A stretch of 64,000 bases of DNA, from assembly GCF_017565645.3 (NCBI RefSeq), contig NZ_CP086136.1, positions 2,246,001 to 2,310,000 of the forward strand, read 5' to 3'. The stretch comes from Bradyrhizobium barranii subsp. barranii. Its GTDB lineage: Bacteria; Pseudomonadota; Alphaproteobacteria; Rhizobiales; Xanthobacteraceae. Positions 63,906 to 64,000 of this stretch are shown in pieces. Position 1 is the stretch's first letter; each line of letters starts with the position of its first letter. A program made the position numbers and the translations under genes. The notes beneath the pieces were generated by a model. It ran no database searches. It saw only the letters and a list, made by a program, of their open reading frames with translations, and had not been told where the DNA came from.

Positions 63906-64000
63906 TTAAAAAACCGTGCCGTCGCTGATCACCTTGAGCGGCGGTGCGCCGTCGGGCCGGAGCGCGAAGGCGATGGCGCGGCCGGCAGCCCAGCTGCCAC
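63906..64000 (-). CDS. 3' end of an unidentified gene
   Basis: The minus-strand frame entering the window at base 64000 stays open for 30 codons (ending [18 protein letters not shown]) and stops with TAA at 63906. It lies 53 bases upstream of upp in the same direction, which is a plausible operon position. The fragment is too short to name a family. The frame has the same codon bias as the neighbours. Confidence 0.5.
   Translation of the reverse strand, partial: GSWAAGRAIAFALRPDGAPPLKVISDGTVF

Overview
This is one contig fragment of a high-GC alphaproteobacterial chromosome. It fits Bradyrhizobium or a close relative in the Nitrobacteraceae. The evidence is codon bias, an Lrp-type regulator divergent from a two-domain putA, sulfite dehydrogenase sorAB, a CyaC-like redox cyclase, CYP153 monooxygenases, several acyl-CoA gene sets and at least seven families of palindromic intergenic repeats. 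I could not run any search, so the genus is an inference. I saw no rRNA, tRNA or CRISPR array.

Layout. 1-2793: 3' part of a sigma-54 activator, then a convergent flavin reductase and luciferase-like monooxygenase. 3034-6347: dgoK-dgoA (galactonate-type sugar acid catabolism), then a pyruvate-oxidase-type gene broken by an internal deletion. 6344-10892: membrane protein, tandem-hotdog thioesterase, small orphan protein, and an amidase beside a ring-opening amidohydrolase (barbiturase/cyanurate hydrolase family). 11141-19597: tex, a glycine-rich secreted protein, an OmpR/histidine kinase pair, a two-gene module of a short LuxR-type protein and an HtrA-like pseudoprotease, a Tat-exported VOC protein, and a frameshifted dihydrodipicolinate-synthase-family gene. 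19827-25541: a lone CoxL-like molybdoenzyme subunit and an enoyl-CoA hydratase/two acyl-CoA dehydrogenase operon. 25713-31707: lemA with two TPM-domain genes, two envelope proteins, a 55-residue membrane protein and a glutathione transferase.

31991-43000: CaiB-type CoA-transferase, putA/putR, cold-shock gene, sorAB, the CyaC-like cyclase and a GT39 glycosyltransferase. 43281-44763 is a less GC-rich patch of very small genes. 44764-49018: ycjF-ycjX, a hemolysin III-type membrane protein and an SDR. An IS630-family element (49150-50267) sits directly after the stop codon of a marR gene. That marR diverges from a frameshifted SDR across a perfect palindromic operator. 51683-60495 is a catabolic block: benzoylformate decarboxylase, an acyl-CoA dehydrogenase/CoA-transferase/bidomain hydratase operon with a divergent LysR regulator, and two CYP153-type P450 genes. 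60887-64000: DUF898 membrane protein plus M48 protease, upp, and the 3' end of an unidentified gene.

Taken together the window encodes mostly oxidative catabolism of acyl-CoA, aromatic-acid, hydrocarbon and amino-acid substrates, plus redox sensing. The most unusual items are the cytoplasmic HtrA-like pseudoprotease overlapping a truncated LuxR regulator, the small-gene patch, three genes broken by indels, and the dense set of palindromic repeats, one of which supplies the start codon of a gene.
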